Shown in pieces: positions 7,159 to 12,475 of a DNA stretch of 12,920 nt. Within the stretch, counting starts at the first letter, position 1, and each line of letters opens with the position of its first letter. Position numbers and translations under genes: made by a program. The notes under the pieces are model-generated. The model had not been told where the DNA came from. It did no database searches and saw only the letters and a list, made by a program, of their open reading frames with translations. The stretch comes from an uncultured Alphaproteobacteria bacterium (GTDB lineage: Bacteria; Pseudomonadota; Alphaproteobacteria; Rhizobiales; Ancalomicrobiaceae): NCBI GenBank assembly GCA_937919435.1, contig CALFRR010000162.1:1-12920 (forward strand), given 5' to 3'.

Positions 7159-7650
7159 CACACGCCGTCGCGAGGCGGGGTCGAGACGCCGCGCCCTGCG
7201 GTCGCTTTCGGTTCGATGGTATCCGGACAGTGTTCGTACTACCGGCGTAGTCGTCCGCCGGAGAGCTGACGCGACGTCGTCGGGCAGGCCTTTCTGGGAT
7301 CCGTTACAGAATTTTGCTTAGATTTTGCGTGATGTCTCGAATACATCCCATCAGCATTTGTAAATCATGCATGCAAGCGCGTCTATGCATTCGCTTCGTC
7401 AATTCATGTGCCTCGAAAAACGTATATATCGAACGTTTACCGCGGTGATCGTGGTCGGCATTGTTCAGAAAATCGAGTAGAATTGCGGAGTGACACATTT
7501 TCCTCTGGCGGAATCGTCTCTGATTCTGGCTTTCTGCGTCGGATTGCTTCCATCGTCGAGGCTCGTCGAACGGAGGCCGGGGTCGTTGCCGCTTTCCGAG
7601 GCGGGGGCACCTCGGCGGCAGGGAACGACAGGGGAAAGAATCGTCGCCGC
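7159..7650. other. Gene-poor region with an AT-rich, repeat-bearing block
   Basis: This spans the gap between the carA promoter and the GGDEF-EAL gene. ACTAC-CGGC-GTAGT (7238-7251) is a small perfect dyad. About 7300-7500 is strikingly AT-rich for this sequence (by eye 40-45% GC). It contains direct repeats ATTTTGC at 7311-7317 and 7322-7328, ATGCAT at 7367-7372 and 7385-7390, an inverted repeat GATGT/ACATC (7331-7335, 7343-7347), and an inverted repeat AAACGT/ACGTTT (7418-7423, 7433-7438) around TATATATC. A minus-strand frame, ATG at 7498 to TAA at 7304, would encode 64 residues (MCHSAILLDF...NLSKIL) of no recognisable family with non-typical codon use. I call it doubtful. The block may hold the promoter/operators of the GGDEF-EAL gene or a small RNA. 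Confidence 0.4.
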
Positions 7651-9219
7651 ATGACGCATCGGTCTTCTTCTCTTCGAGACGGCGCCGCACGGCTCGGGAC
7701 TTCGCGGTCGCACCTGCTCTTCGGGTGCCTCTTCGGTTCGACTTTCGTCGTTCTCGGCCTGGCCATCAGTCTCCTGGGCCGTGGACTGCCGCTCGAAGCG
7801 GCGTTCGACGGGCGGGCCTTCGCCGCCGATCCGTTGTTGTGGATCATCGGGTCGTCGCCTCTGGTGCAGGGCGTGTCGTTCTGGTTGGTCGGGCGGTCGC
7901 GGGCGTCGCTGGAGCGCGAGTTGGCGCATCGACGGGCGGCCGAGGCCGAGATGCGACATCGCGCCTTCCACGACGATCTGACCGGCCTTTCGAATCGCGC
8001 CCATCTGTTCGCCCTGCTCGACGGGGTCGGCGGGGTCGGCGGCGTGCTGCTGCTGTTCGATCTCGACAAGTTCAAGCGGGTCAACGACACGCTCGGCCAT
8101 GCGGTCGGCGACGAGTTGCTGAGGGCGGTGGCGAGCGCGCTGCATCGGTCCTTCTCGCCGAGCGGTTGGGTGGTGCACCGGCTCGGCGGCGACGAGTTCG
8201 CGGTGGTGGTTCCCGGATCCGAGGACGGTGGGGAGGCGGCGTCGCGGATCGCCGCGCTGTTCGGCCGGCCGCTCCACGTCGGTGACGCGGAGATCCGGGT
8301 CGGGGTCAGCGTCGGAGTCTGCCGGATCGTCGCGGGGGCCGATGCCCACGAACTGCTGCGGCGGGCGGACGTCGCCCTCTATGTCGCCAAGACCCGGGCG
8401 GGCAACAGTTGGGAGATCTTCGACGCGGCGATGGACGAGGCGATGCGCGGCCGCGCCGATCTCGAAGACGATCTCGCCGAAGCGGTGGGGGCGGGGGAAC
8501 TGGTCCTCCACTTCCAGCCGATCCTCGACGTGCGGTCGGGTCGGGTGGTCTCCTGCGAGGCGCTGGTGCGGTGGCGTTCGCCCAAGCGCGGTCTGGTGCC
8601 GCCGGCCGACTTCATCGACGTGGCCGAGGAGACCGGGCTGGTCGTCGAGATCGGCCGCTGGATCCTCGAAGAGGCCTGTCGGACGGCGGCGGGATGGCCG
8701 GCCGCGATCGGCGTCGCGGTCAACGTGTCGCCGGCCCAGTTCCGCGATCCCCGGTTCTTCGCCGACATCGAACGGGCCTGCCGGGATGGTGGCCTCGATC
8801 CGCACCGCCTGACGATCGAGATCACCGAAAGTCTGCTGATCGACGATCTCGACGAGGTGGTCCGCATGCTCGGGCGGATCCGGTCGCTCGGGGTCGGCAT
8901 CTCCTTCGACGATTTCGGCACGGGTTACTGCAACTTCGGTCTGCTCAACCGGTTGCCGGTCGATCGGATCAAGGTCGACGGCTCGTTCGTCCGGCGGATG
9001 CTGACCGACCGGGCCGAGGCGGAGGTGATCGAGGCGATCGTCCGGCTCGGCCGTGGGCTCGGCAAGCGGGTGCTGGTCGAAGGGATCGAGCGGCCCGAAC
9101 AGTTCGCCTTCGTGCGGGCGCTCGGCGTCGACGAGGTCCAGGGGTACCTGTTCGCTCGGGCGGCGCCGGCGGCGGACCTCGATCTCGAGACGATGGCGGC
9201 GATCTCCGACGAGGGGTGA
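7651..9219 (+). CDS. Membrane-anchored GGDEF-EAL cyclic-di-GMP protein
   Basis: Predicted 522-residue bifunctional c-di-GMP turnover protein. Two hydrophobic segments (about 22-43 and 62-81) flank a short loop, too small for a classic sensor domain, so the signal it receives is unclear. A short helical linker leads to the GGDEF domain (about 105-260): DDLTGLSNR, FDLDKFKRVND, and RLGGDEF with the motif intact at 179-183. No RxxD inhibitory site is seen just before it. The EAL domain (about 268-510) has CEALVRW (EAL at 303-305), NVSPAQF, EITES, DDFGTGY, KVDGSFV and LVEGIE, so the metal-binding acidic residues appear kept. Both activities are possible; one may dominate. The ATG at 7651 is preceded only by a distant GGGGAAAG (7631-7638), so the start is less certain. 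It is convergent with brnA. Confidence 0.92.
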   Translation: MTHRSSSLRDGAARLGTSRSHLLFGCLFGSTFVVLGLAISLLGRGLPLEAAFDGRAFAADPLLWIIGSSPLVQGVSFWLVGRSRASLERELAHRRAAEAEMRHRAFHDDLTGLSNRAHLFALLDGVGGVGGVLLLFDLDKFKRVNDTLGHAVGDELLRAVASALHRSFSPSGWVVHRLGGDEFAVVVPGSEDGGEAASRIAALFGRPLHVGDAEIRVGVSVGVCRIVAGADAHELLRRADVALYVAKTRAGNSWEIFDAAMDEAMRGRADLEDDLAEAVGAGELVLHFQPILDVRSGRVVSCEALVRWRSPKRGLVPPADFIDVAEETGLVVEIGRWILEEACRTAAGWPAAIGVAVNVSPAQFRDPRFFADIERACRDGGLDPHRLTIEITESLLIDDLDEVVRMLGRIRSLGVGISFDDFGTGYCNFGLLNRLPVDRIKVDGSFVRRMLTDRAEAEVIEAIVRLGRGLGKRVLVEGIERPEQFAFVRALGVDEVQGYLFARAAPAADLDLETMAAISDEG

Positions 9220-9251
9220 GACGCGGCATGGCCGTGCCGGCGGGCGCGAGC

Positions 9252-9269
9252 CCGGCTCGGGAGAGCCGG
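9252..9269. terminator. Hairpin with GNRA-type tetraloop between convergent genes
   Basis: CCGGCTC (9252-9258) and GAGCCGG (9263-9269) form a perfect 7-bp GC-rich stem closed by the four-base loop GGGA, which fits the stable GNRA pattern. It lies in the 54-bp gap between the GGDEF-EAL stop (9219) and the brnA stop (9274) and would fold as a stem-loop from either strand. The GNRA loop arises only on the plus-strand RNA. There is no U-run after it. The likely role is ending or protecting the 3' ends of both transcripts. Confidence 0.5.
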
Positions 9270-9273
9270 AGGG

Positions 9274-9633
9274 TCACTCGGCGGCGTCGGACCTGCGTCG
9301 GGCGCGGCGCTTCAGGGTGGCGCCCATGTAGGTGCGCAGCACCGCGTTGATCCGCTTCTGATAGCCGGGTCCGCCTTCCTTGAAGAAGGCGAGCACGTCG
9401 TCGTCGAGGCGGATCGAGATCGGCGTCTTCGAGGGCGGGATCACCAGAGTGGCGTCGGCCCAGTCGGGGTCGGGATCGTCCCGCCAGTCGGGATCGGACC
9501 GCATCGCCTCGCCGATCTCGGCATCGGAGAGGGCGTCGACCTTCGTCCAGTCGGTGTCGCTCTTCCGTTCGGCCCGGGCGTGCCGGTCACGGATCTCCTC
9601 GATCGTATAGCGCGTGATAGGCTCGTTGCTCAT
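9274..9633 (-). CDS. brnA: BrnA-family antitoxin
   Basis: Predicted 119-residue antitoxin of a type II toxin-antitoxin system. The N-terminal half is acidic and Trp-containing (DTDWTKVD, DPDWRDDPDPDWAD) and would wrap the toxin. The C-terminal part, TPISIRLDDDVLAFFKEGG (70-88) and GYQKRINAVLRTYM (90-103), is the ribbon-helix-helix DNA-binding core typical of BrnA (PF14384), followed by an Arg-rich tail. BrnA neutralises BrnT and, with it, represses the operon in characterised family members. It lies downstream of brnT and its ATG is inside the brnT frame, overlapping by 47 bp. Its own ribosome binding site is weak (GAGAG), so translational coupling is likely. The length is in the family range and nothing is broken. 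Confidence 0.93.
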   Translation of the reverse strand: MSNEPITRYTIEEIRDRHARAERKSDTDWTKVDALSDAEIGEAMRSDPDWRDDPDPDWADATLVIPPSKTPISIRLDDDVLAFFKEGGPGYQKRINAVLRTYMGATLKRRARRRSDAAE

Positions 9634-9898
9634 TGTCTCTCGCTCGACGCGCCGAAATGATCCGGATCATCGTGCCGCGCCATGTCCAGATGACGGCGAC
9701 GAGACGTCCACCCACCGGCCCGAGAGCCTTGCGGCGGGGTTCGTGCGGATAGTTCAGCGCTTCGTCCAGATGCGGCTCGAAGAACATGTCGACGACGTCC
9801 TCGAAATCGACGCCGTGCTTCTCGATGTTCTTCAGCCTCTTGTTCGGGTCCCACTCGAAGCCGGTGGCTTCGAATTGGGCGTCGTCTTTGGCGCTCAT
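9587..9898 (-). CDS. brnT: BrnT-family ribonuclease toxin
   Basis: Predicted 103-residue toxin. BrnT proteins have a RelE-like fold and stop growth by cleaving RNA. Family features seen are FEWDPNKRLKNIEKHGVDFED (14-34), a central acidic/aromatic segment EPHLDEALNYPHEPR, a strand pair LVAVIWTWRGTMIRIISARRA (67-87) and the following helix RDNEQRAYHALY. The RIISARRA arginines correspond to the family's functional basic cluster. The C-terminus continues about nine residues past the usual AY position, which creates the 47-bp overlap with brnA. The start at 9898 has AGGAG at 9908-9904, five bases upstream. The gene precedes the antitoxin, the normal brnTA order. It appears intact. The operon faces away from dnaG and converges with the GGDEF-EAL gene. 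Confidence 0.93.
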   Translation of the reverse strand: MSAKDDAQFEATGFEWDPNKRLKNIEKHGVDFEDVVDMFFEPHLDEALNYPHEPRRKALGPVGGRLVAVIWTWRGTMIRIISARRARDNEQRAYHALYDRGDP

Positions 9899-9917
9899 GC
9901 GATCTCCTCGCGGGGCG

Positions 9918-9955
9918 CAATAACATACTAGCTATTGCTCCGCTCTGTTTCGCAA
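9918..9955 (-). promoter_or_regulatory. Candidate brnTA promoter with overlapping operator dyad
   Basis: CAATAAC (9918-9924) and GCTATTG (9931-9937) form an inverted repeat with six of seven pairs matching and a six-base centre, ATACTA. It lies directly upstream of the brnT ribosome binding site in a local AT-rich patch. On the minus strand TTGCGA (9955-9950) could be a -35 element and TAGTAT (9930-9925), inside the dyad, a -10 element, though the 19-base spacing is long. BrnA is a ribbon-helix-helix repressor of its own operon in studied systems, so a dyad over the -10 element is a fitting binding site. Confidence 0.45.
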
Positions 9956-9980
9956 ATCATTGGCTGGCCTCCTTCTTGAG

Positions 9981-10007
9981 CGATGAAAGCGATGAAAGCG
10001 ATGAAAG
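9981..10007 (+). repeat. Tandem 9-bp repeat, three copies of CGATGAAAG
   Basis: Three perfect head-to-tail copies of CGATGAAAG occupy 9981-9989, 9990-9998 and 9999-10007, followed by CG. They lie in the gap between the brnT promoter and dnaG. The unit is a multiple of three, and one plus-strand frame reads repeated Met-Lys-Ala, but no gene with a ribosome binding site is evident. Copy number may vary between strains by replication slippage. Confidence 0.85.
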
Positions 10008-10039
10008 CGTCGGCGAGGTTCGTCGGAGACAGTATGTAT

Positions 10040-10051
10040 ATACGATCGTAT
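10040..10051. promoter_or_regulatory. Perfect 12-bp palindrome upstream of dnaG
   Basis: ATACGATCGTAT is identical to its reverse complement and sits in a small AT-rich patch (beginning GTATGTATATACG) about 70 bp upstream of the dnaG ATG. The form suits a dimeric regulator site. No bound protein can be named. It could act on dnaG or be a relic of the neighbouring brnTA insertion. Confidence 0.35.
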
Positions 10052-10109
10052 CTCTCTGATCAAGGTGGACGGTCGTCGCTCCCGCGTCGCTTCCCGTCGC
10101 ATCCTCCCC

Positions 10110-10115
10110 TATAAT
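10110..10115 (+). promoter_or_regulatory. Perfect -10 element TATAAT placed for a leaderless dnaG mRNA
   Basis: TATAAT occurs at 10110-10115, followed by six C residues and then the dnaG ATG at 10122. With normal geometry (hexamer at -12 to -7) the first transcribed base is position 10122, the A of the start codon. No purine-rich ribosome binding site exists upstream, where the sequence is pyrimidine-rich. The -35 position (about 10087-10092, TCGCTT) matches the consensus poorly and there is no extended -10 TG. Confidence 0.5.
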
Positions 10116-10121
10116 CCCCCC

Positions 10122-12089
10122 ATGAAATTCCCTCCGCACATCCTCGACGAGATCCGCGCCCGGCTGCCGGTGTCCGAAGTGGTCGGACGCAAGGTGAAGT
10201 TGCGCCGTCAGGGGCGCGAGTTCGCCGGCCTCTCGCCGTTCAATCCGGAAAAGACCCCGTCGTTCTTCGTCAACGACCAGAAGGGCTTCTATCACTGCTT
10301 CTCGTCCGGAAAGCACGGCGACCAGTTCCGCTTCCTGATGGAGACCGAGGGGCTCTCGTTTCCCGAGGCGGTCGAGCGGCTGGCGGCGGAAGTCGGGGTC
10401 GCTCTGCCCAGGCCGGACCACCGCGAGGAGGCGCGCGAGCGCGAGCGGGCGAGCCTCTCCGACGTCGTCGAGATGGCGGCGCGCTTCTTCGAGGACACGC
10501 TGCGGCTCTCTCCGGGCGCCGAGCACCGCGCCTACGTCGAGAAGCGCCGGCTCGAGCCGCGCACCGTCCGGGAGTTCCGGATCGGTGCGGCGCCGGCCGA
10601 ACGCGACGCCCTGAAGCGTCATCTGATCGGCCACGGGGTCGACGAGGCGGCGATGCTGGCCGCCGGCCTGATCATCCAGCCGGACGACGGGCGGCCCGCC
10701 TACGACCGATTCCGCAACCGCCTGATGATCCCGATCCAGGACGAACGCGGCCGGGTGGTCGCCTTCGGCGGCCGGGCGATGTCGCCGGACGACAATCCGA
10801 AATACCTGAACTCGCCGGAGACCGAGCTCTTCCACAAGGGGTTCATGCTGTTCAACGGCCACCGCGCCCGGGCGGCGGCGCACGAGGCCGGCGCGGTGGT
10901 GGTGGTCGAGGGCTATCTCGACGCGATCGCGGTGTGGCAGGCCGGCCTGCCGGGCGTGGTGGCTACCCTCGGCACCGCCTTCACCGAAGAGCAGATCCAG
11001 CGGATGTGGCGGTTCTCGGCCGAACCGATCGTCTGCTTCGACGGCGACAACGCCGGCATCCGGGCGGCGCATCGGGCGATCGACCGGATCCTGCCGCATC
11101 TGAAGTCGGGCCATTCGTTCAACTTCGTCTTCCTGCCGGACGGCAAGGATCCCGACGAACTGATCCGCGACGGGGGGCGGGCGGCGTTCGAGCAGGAGCT
11201 CGGCCGGGCGGTGCCGCTCGCCGACGTGCTGTGGGACCGCGAGACCCGGGCCGCGCCGATCGACACGCCGGAGCGCAAGGCGGCGCTCGAGAAGCGGATG
11301 GAGGAGCTGGTCCACGAGATCCGCGAGCCCCGGGTCCAGCGCGCCTATCAGCTGCGCTTCCGGCTGCGCCTGTCGAACCTGTTCTGGAGCTCGGAGCGCG
11401 GTGCGCGCGACGCCGGCCGGCAGGCCGGGCGGGGCGGGGCCCAACAGGCGCGGCCGGCCGACGGCATCTCCGCCAACCGGATGCCGCCGCTGCCGGGCGG
11501 CGACATGGTCGGGCTCGAGCGGGTGGTGCTCGGCCTGTGCATCGAGTACCCGGACCTGTTCGAAGTGGTGGCGGAGCGGATCGTCAAACTCGACTTCGCA
11601 CTCGAGCAGCACGAGGCGTTCAAGCGCGAGCTCTATCGGATGGCGACCGAGACCACCGATCTGTCGGTCTCCTCCTTCTACGAGGGGATCGATCCGCGCT
11701 TCTTCTTCCTGATCGAGGAGTTGCACGGGGCCGAGGTCACCGACGCCGAGGGTCGGATCGTCGAGCATCGCGGCGACCGGCTGCGCGAGCGTTTCCAGGT
11801 GATGCGCTTCCATCCGCCGCAGACCTGGGTGGAGGCCTGCTTCATGCACTTCCTCGACCGGATGGAGCTGCGGCAGATGGAAAAGGAGCTGGCCGCCGAC
11901 CGCGATCACGTCGGGGCCGAAGTCGACGAGCGGACCTGGGCGCGGGTGCTGGAGTTGACCCGCGACATCTCGCGGCGCAAGGAGGAATTCGCCCGGCGCG
12001 AGCAGGAACTGGCCGAAGAGGCGAAGGTGTTCCGCTCCGGTCGGGAGCCGATGGCGAGCGAGGCCGGGTCGACGGCGCGCCACTCCTGA
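10122..12089 (+). CDS. dnaG: DNA primase
   Basis: Predicted 655-residue primase that makes RNA primers at the replication fork with DnaB helicase. The N-terminal template-binding domain (1-98) keeps the CHC2-type layout (LSPFNPEKTPSFFVND, FYHCFSSGKHGD), but three of the four zinc ligands are replaced: Ser38 and Asn41 for Cys and His, Ser62 for the last Cys; only Cys59 remains. The RNA polymerase domain has RNRLMIPIQDERGRVVAFGGR (198-218), KYLNSPET, and the TOPRIM motifs VVEGYLDA (262-269) and CFDGDNAG (305-312) holding the metal-binding Glu and Asp residues. The C-terminal helicase-interaction region (about 440-655) is helical and charged. The start at 10122 gives the typical MKFPPHILDEIRARLPVSEVVG; an in-frame ATG at 10065 adds non-family residues. 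No Shine-Dalgarno is seen. rpoD follows after 386 bp. Confidence 0.97.
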   Translation: MKFPPHILDEIRARLPVSEVVGRKVKLRRQGREFAGLSPFNPEKTPSFFVNDQKGFYHCFSSGKHGDQFRFLMETEGLSFPEAVERLAAEVGVALPRPDHREEARERERASLSDVVEMAARFFEDTLRLSPGAEHRAYVEKRRLEPRTVREFRIGAAPAERDALKRHLIGHGVDEAAMLAAGLIIQPDDGRPAYDRFRNRLMIPIQDERGRVVAFGGRAMSPDDNPKYLNSPETELFHKGFMLFNGHRARAAAHEAGAVVVVEGYLDAIAVWQAGLPGVVATLGTAFTEEQIQRMWRFSAEPIVCFDGDNAGIRAAHRAIDRILPHLKSGHSFNFVFLPDGKDPDELIRDGGRAAFEQELGRAVPLADVLWDRETRAAPIDTPERKAALEKRMEELVHEIREPRVQRAYQLRFRLRLSNLFWSSERGARDAGRQAGRGGAQQARPADGISANRMPPLPGGDMVGLERVVLGLCIEYPDLFEVVAERIVKLDFALEQHEAFKRELYRMATETTDLSVSSFYEGIDPRFFFLIEELHGAEVTDAEGRIVEHRGDRLRERFQVMRFHPPQTWVEACFMHFLDRMELRQMEKELAADRDHVGAEVDERTWARVLELTRDISRRKEEFARREQELAEEAKVFRSGREPMASEAGSTARHS

Positions 12090-12475
12090 GACCTCCGCAC
12101 GCGGGTGCCTGCGGCGGATTCGCGCTCGAGCGCGAATCATGTGACGAATCACCCTTGCGCAATCCGATTCGCTCGTTAAATAACCACGCTCCGGAACCTT
12201 CACCGCATCGGCGCCGAAACAGTTCGCGCGATCGGAGGCCACCGGGCCGGCGTCCAGACGACGCGCATCGATGACGAGGATCCGTCGTCCCGATCTCCTC
12301 GCGGCCCGCGGTCGCCGAGGGGCGCGACAGAGTTAATCGGAGCTTAGGACAAGCGCCGTACATCGAACCTTCGGGCCCCCAGTCGTGTGAGGTCTTCCCG
12401 CGGCGCGCCACATCCGAGGCGCACGGCGACGGAGATCCCCGATCGGGGGCACCTTTCCACGAGGAGATCTTTTCC
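12090..12475 (+). promoter_or_regulatory. dnaG-rpoD intergenic region and rpoD leader
   Basis: This 386-bp region shows no gene. GANTC sites occur at 12117-12121, 12134-12138, 12146-12150 and 12166-12170, four in 54 bp. TTGCGC (12155-12160) and TTAAAT (12176-12181), 15 bases apart, are a possible rpoD promoter with the last GANTC in its spacer; GTTAAATAAC there is a small inverted repeat. GACGACG/CGTCGTC (12257-12263, 12283-12289) could pair around a 19-base loop. A second AT-rich patch with GTTAATC lies at 12332-12338. Close to rpoD, CCCCGATCGGGG (12437-12448) is a perfect palindrome giving a short GC hairpin 12 bases before the ribosome binding site GAGGAG (12461-12466). If the promoter is right, the leader is nearly 290 bases. 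Confidence 0.4.
12117..12138. terminator. Perfect 22-bp palindrome after dnaG, possible terminator or operator
   Basis: GATTCGCGCTC (12117-12127) is followed directly by its reverse complement GAGCGCGAATC (12128-12138). As RNA it would make a very stable hairpin 28 bases after the dnaG stop, but no U-run follows. Both ends carry a GANTC site. It can be read as a 3' hairpin for dnaG, a regulator site, or both. Confidence 0.45.

Noticed and set aside
3763..7161. A 1132-codon open frame on the minus strand across the chemoreceptor and carA
   Set aside because: It is antisense to a clear chemoreceptor and out of frame with carA; its translation is low-complexity Arg/Gly/Asp-rich, the usual artefact of high-GC DNA.
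9981..10007. Short CRISPR-like repeat
   Set aside because: The units are contiguous 9-bp tandem copies without spacers.
9957..12242. A 761-codon minus-strand open frame opposite dnaG
   Set aside because: It mirrors dnaG codons and has no recognisable domain or ribosome binding site; dnaG homology on the plus strand is decisive.
12155..12340. CtrA binding site (TTAA-N7-TTAA) upstream of rpoD
   Set aside because: Single TTAA half-sites occur at 12176 and 12333 but no correctly spaced pair.
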